DNA of 8,074 nt, from NCBI GenBank assembly GCA_046262435.1, contig JBHEMT010000101.1, forward strand, positions 1 to 8,074, given 5' to 3'. Position numbers and translations under genes: made by a program. Below are positions 6,321-8,074 of this stretch, piece after piece; within the stretch, counting starts at the first letter, position 1; each line of letters starts with the position of its first letter. Under the pieces are notes generated by a model, which saw only the letters and a list, made by a program, of their open reading frames with translations, had not been told where the DNA came from and ran no database searches. Origin of the DNA: JBHEMT01 sp046262435 (GTDB taxonomy: Bacteria; Chloroflexota; Dormibacteria; Aeolococcales; Aeolococcaceae).

Positions 6321-6971
6321 ATGCTCTCCAGCCCAGCCGGACGCCTGCGCTCGGTGAACGTGGGCCAGGTACGGACACTGCGGACGGCCAAGCGACAGGT
6401 GCCCTCGGCCATCGTCAAGGCGCCGGTGCCGGGACGGGTCGCGGTGCGAGGGGTCAATTTGGCCGGTGATGACCAGGCCGATCGCAGGTATCACGGCGGC
6501 CCCGACCAGGTGCTGTACGCCTATGCGGCCGAGGACTACGCGTGGTGGGAGGCGGAGCTCGGCCGCCCCCTGGCGCCCGGCACGTTCGGGGAGAACCTGA
6601 CGGTGGAGGGCATCGAGGTCAGCGGCGCCCTGATCGGGGAGAGCTGGCGCGTGGGCAGGGTCCGGGTGCAGGTGACCGGGCCGCGAATCCCCTGCTTCAA
6701 GCTCGCCGCACGCCTTGGTGACCCCCTCTTCGTCAAAAGGTTCCTGGCGGCGCGGCGCACCGGAGCCTATCTGCGCGTGCTCGAGGAGGGCGATCTGGCG
6801 GCGGACGACCCCGTCACCGTGCTCAGCCGTCCGGGCCATGGGGTCACGGTCACTGGGGTGGTCGACGCCTCTACGGGCCGGCTCCCGGCGGAATCTGTGC
6901 TGGCCGCTCCCGAGCTGGCGAGCAGCTGGCGCAGCTGGGCGGAGCAGCGGCGCGCTCAGGCAGGTACCTGA
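6321..6971 (+). CDS. Stand-alone MOSC domain protein (YiiM-like), 216 aa
   Basis: The protein is a soluble MOSC-domain protein of the YiiM type. MOSC domains, named from the molybdenum cofactor sulfurase C-terminus, use a conserved Cys in molybdenum-cofactor or sulfur chemistry. E. coli YiiM takes part in Moco-dependent detoxification of N-hydroxylated bases. Visible here are the opening strand LRSVNVG (9-15), D-x-Q-A-D-x-x-x-H-G-G-P-D-Q (50-63), GTFGENLT (87-94) and TGPRIPCFKL (119-128) with the key Cys125. A C-terminal segment beginning HGVTVTGV (173) resembles the small 3-alpha domain seen in YiiM. Length fits the family (about 210-225). I chose ATG 6321 because the family's first strand starts about ten residues later; GTG 6354 would cut into it. 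The open frame runs further upstream, over the SDR gene on the other strand, and that part is a shadow. No ferredoxin domain is present, and no molybdenum gene is nearby, so the substrate is unknown. Confidence 0.87.
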   Translation: MLSSPAGRLRSVNVGQVRTLRTAKRQVPSAIVKAPVPGRVAVRGVNLAGDDQADRRYHGGPDQVLYAYAAEDYAWWEAELGRPLAPGTFGENLTVEGIEVSGALIGESWRVGRVRVQVTGPRIPCFKLAARLGDPLFVKRFLAARRTGAYLRVLEEGDLAADDPVTVLSRPGHGVTVTGVVDASTGRLPAESVLAAPELASSWRSWAEQRRAQAGT

Positions 6972-7007
6972 GCCGGCCTCCTCGACGGCCGCCTCGCAGA
7001 AACCTTC

Positions 7008-7388
7008 TCAGAGGCTGCCCCGAGCGAGGTCCTTCCACAGGGCGGTGTCCACATAGAGCTGCACCCGCGAGAGCCGGTCGCCCTCGACGCGCAGGACCAG
7101 CACCCCCATTCCCTCGGCCGAGACTGCGCCGTGGCCGGCCGACTCGTACTCGATCACCGCGAAGTCGTCGCCGGCGTAGATCCTCGTGCCCACCACGGTC
7201 AGGTCGGGGATGAGGCCCTGCAGGGCCTCGAGGAAGTCGCGCACTCCCTCGCGGCCCGCAAATACCCGACCCGGGGGGAGGCGCAGCTCGACGTCGACGG
7301 TCGTCCTGGTCTCGATCCGGTCCCAGGCCCGTTCGTTGACGGCGTCCAGGAGGGCCACCGCCAGCTGACGGCTGTCGGTCTGGCTCAT
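7008..7388 (-). CDS. SnoaL/NTF2-like small protein, 126 aa, function unknown
   Basis: This short protein has the outline of the SnoaL-like/ketosteroid isomerase (NTF2-like) fold. An N-terminal helix (7-20, ending DAVNERAWDRIE) leads to a short strand with acidic and aromatic positions. A central helix follows (REGVRDFLEALQGLIPDL, 46-63), then alternating strands VVGTRIYAGDDFAVIEYES, GVLVLRVEGDRLSRVQLYVD and a C-terminal helix. Such proteins are cone-shaped dimers used as isomerases, hydrolases, cyclases or binding proteins, so the fold alone does not give a function. The ATG at 7388 is supported by a strong Shine-Dalgarno, AGGGAGGT, 7 nt upstream; an in-frame extension to 7454 is not needed. 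It faces the MOSC gene with 36 bp between the stops and seems to be monocistronic. There is no signal peptide or membrane segment. Confidence 0.85.
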   Translation of the reverse strand: MSQTDSRQLAVALLDAVNERAWDRIETRTTVDVELRLPPGRVFAGREGVRDFLEALQGLIPDLTVVGTRIYAGDDFAVIEYESAGHGAVSAEGMGVLVLRVEGDRLSRVQLYVDTALWKDLARGSL

Positions 7389-7394
7389 CCGGGT

Positions 7395-7402
7395 ACCTCC
7401 CT
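7395..7402 (-). promoter_or_regulatory. Strong Shine-Dalgarno AGGGAGGT fixing the SnoaL-like start
   Basis: The minus strand reads AGGGAGGT, then about seven bases, then ATG (7388). This is the best ribosome-binding site in the window, in contrast to three other starts that have none. It decides the start in favour of the 126-residue product rather than a longer in-frame one. Confidence 0.8.
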
Positions 7403-7563
7403 GAGTGTCGGCGGGCGCTGGGTCGCCGCCTCGGCGGGCAGTCGGACGCGCCAAACGGACGATACCTGGGCGAGCCCGGCGGAGGCCCTTGCCAGCCGCG
7501 GCTCGGGGCCATGCCAGCGCACCGGCCGCGCGGGGTGGCCTGCCGGGATCTCCGTCCGCCCCG

Positions 7564-7569
7564 TAGGCT
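7564..7569 (+). promoter_or_regulatory. -10-like hexamer TAGGCT 7 nt before the GTG start of the membrane-protein gene
   Basis: TAGGCT fits the TANNNT pattern and is followed by seven bases and then GTG at 7577. That is the spacing expected if transcription begins at the start codon. No Shine-Dalgarno is visible for this start. No clear -35 is seen. Confidence 0.4.
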
Positions 7570-7576
7570 CTGGCCG

Positions 7577-8074
7577 GTGTCCACTTCCAGCGGCGCGGCA
7601 GGCGCCCGCGAACCGAGTCCGGGAGACTCCGGGGCCACGGCGCAGCCCGCGTCGCCGGGCCCGGCGTCGCCGCAGGTCCGCCCTCGGCGCGGGGTCAGCG
7701 GTTTTCTGAGCCTGTTTAGCGAGGCCGCCGGGCTGCTCAGGGAGCGGCCGGCGTTGCGCCACTCGTTTCTCGGCTGGACCGGGTTCGGACTGCTTTTCAC
7801 GATCGGCGCGTCGACGGGCGTCGCCGCGCTCCACGATCGGGGAGGCCTGGTGCCGGTGATCCTCGGCGCGGTCGCCTGGTGGCTCTTTGTCTGCCTGTTT
7901 GTCCTCGGAGGAGCCCCCCTGCTGATCGATCCCCAGGGTCGCCACGCCGGCCGCTATGGGATCCCCAACGGGCTGACCGCGCTGCGTGCGTGGTTCTGCC
8001 TCCCCCTGATCCTCGATGCCAGTCTGCGCCTTCCCGGCGAGCTGGCCCTGATCCTGTGGTGCTCGACGGGCTTC
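7577..8074 (+). CDS. Integral membrane protein, probable CDP-alcohol phosphatidyltransferase family, 3' partial
   Basis: The frame is open from the GTG to the window's end (166 residues visible, no stop). Order of parts: a disordered Ser/Pro/Ala/Gly-rich N-terminus (1-39) ending in an Arg cluster; an amphipathic stretch (40-60); a hydrophobic segment about 63-85; a second about 91-117 with VAWWLFVCLFVL; then G-I-P-N-G-L-T-A-L-R (128-137) leading into a third hydrophobic segment. The P-N-x-L-T-x-x-R signature followed by a membrane helix is how CDP-alcohol phosphatidyltransferases (PgsA, PssA, cardiolipin synthase type) begin. Their diagnostic D-x2-D-G-x2-A-R...D-x3-D motif would come just after the window's end, so the call cannot be confirmed. 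Two hydrophobic segments before the domain are unusual for simple PgsA. GTG 7577 is favoured by the upstream TAGGCT; ATG 7511 would add 22 basic residues. Confidence 0.62.
   Translation, partial: MSTSSGAAGAREPSPGDSGATAQPASPGPASPQVRPRRGVSGFLSLFSEAAGLLRERPALRHSFLGWTGFGLLFTIGASTGVAALHDRGGLVPVILGAVAWWLFVCLFVLGGAPLLIDPQGRHAGRYGIPNGLTALRAWFCLPLILDASLRLPGELALILWCSTGF

Larger units (their letters stand above)
7389..7576. other. Divergent intergenic region between the SnoaL-like gene and the membrane-protein gene
   Basis: About 190 bases separate the two divergent starts. On the minus strand it holds the strong ribosome site described separately and a TATCGT hexamer (7459-7464) that could be a -10 element, giving a leader of about 65 nt. 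On the plus strand it holds TAGGCT just before the GTG of the next gene. An in-frame ATG at 7511 leaves open that part of the region codes for an N-terminal extension of the membrane protein. The open frame on the minus strand from 7945 to 7385 is arginine-rich and crosses the membrane-protein gene, so I treat it as a shadow. Confidence 0.5.

Noticed and set aside
5772..6839. Minus-strand open frame (355 aa) across SDR and MOSC genes
   Set aside because: It overlaps two genes with clear family motifs in other frames, and its composition is typical of GC-driven spurious frames.
6974..6991. CGGCC-loop-GGCCG hairpin between the convergent MOSC and SnoaL-like stops as a terminator
   Set aside because: It has only five base pairs with an 8-nt loop and no T-run. 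In sequence this GC-rich such pairings occur often by chance.
6871..7800. Minus-strand open frame (309 aa) across the MOSC end, SnoaL-like gene and membrane-protein start
   Set aside because: It is Arg/Gly/Pro-rich, motif-free and conflicts with the SnoaL-like gene, which has a strong Shine-Dalgarno and a recognisable fold pattern.
7385..7945. Minus-strand open frame (186 aa) over the divergent region and membrane-protein gene
   Set aside because: It is very rich in Arg, Gln and Pro with no family features, while the opposite strand shows clear hydrophobic segments and a phosphatidyltransferase-like motif.

Overview
The window is very GC-rich (about 70% by eye, with G/C-dominated third codon positions). 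It is densely coded and carries ordinary chromosomal genes, with no RNA genes, CRISPR array, transposon or phage marker that I can see. The fused 2-oxoglutarate decarboxylase/dehydrogenase is the Kgd/OdhA form typical of Actinobacteria. Its sequence is divergent and its N-terminus carries lipoyl and E3-binding domains, which mycobacterial and corynebacterial Kgd/OdhA lack. I therefore infer a deep-branching actinobacterium or a neighbouring high-GC phylum (Dormibacterota/Chloroflexota-like, perhaps from soil), without certainty.

Layout. Positions 1-4075 (+) hold most of a giant fused protein: a partial lipoyl domain, a long Ala/Pro linker, a peripheral subunit-binding domain (PSBD), a Kgd-type E2 acyltransferase domain, a Pro/Gly linker and a complete E1 of 2-oxoglutarate dehydrogenase. 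Only about the first 40 residues lie outside the window. Its stop overlaps the start of lpd (4072-5445, +), the E3 dihydrolipoamide dehydrogenase. Two translationally coupled genes thus encode every catalytic and carrier function needed to turn 2-oxoglutarate into succinyl-CoA. Converging on lpd is a 3-hydroxybutyrate dehydrogenase of the SDR family (5498-6268, -). A 52-bp divergent gap separates it from a stand-alone MOSC-domain protein (6321-6971, +). A small SnoaL/NTF2-like protein follows (7008-7388, -). A membrane protein runs off the right edge (7577-8074, +); its last visible part looks like the start of a CDP-alcohol phosphatidyltransferase domain.

How they fit. The first two genes form a clear TCA-cycle operon. 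3-Hydroxybutyrate dehydrogenase feeds acetoacetate, and so acetyl-CoA, into the same central metabolism, but it is separately transcribed. The last three genes have no evident link to each other.

The main points of interest are the self-contained lipoyl-PSBD-E2-E1 architecture, and a recurring -10-like hexamer 6-8 nt upstream of three start codons that lack a good Shine-Dalgarno, which suggests leaderless transcripts. I found nothing that amounts to a wholly new multi-gene system.
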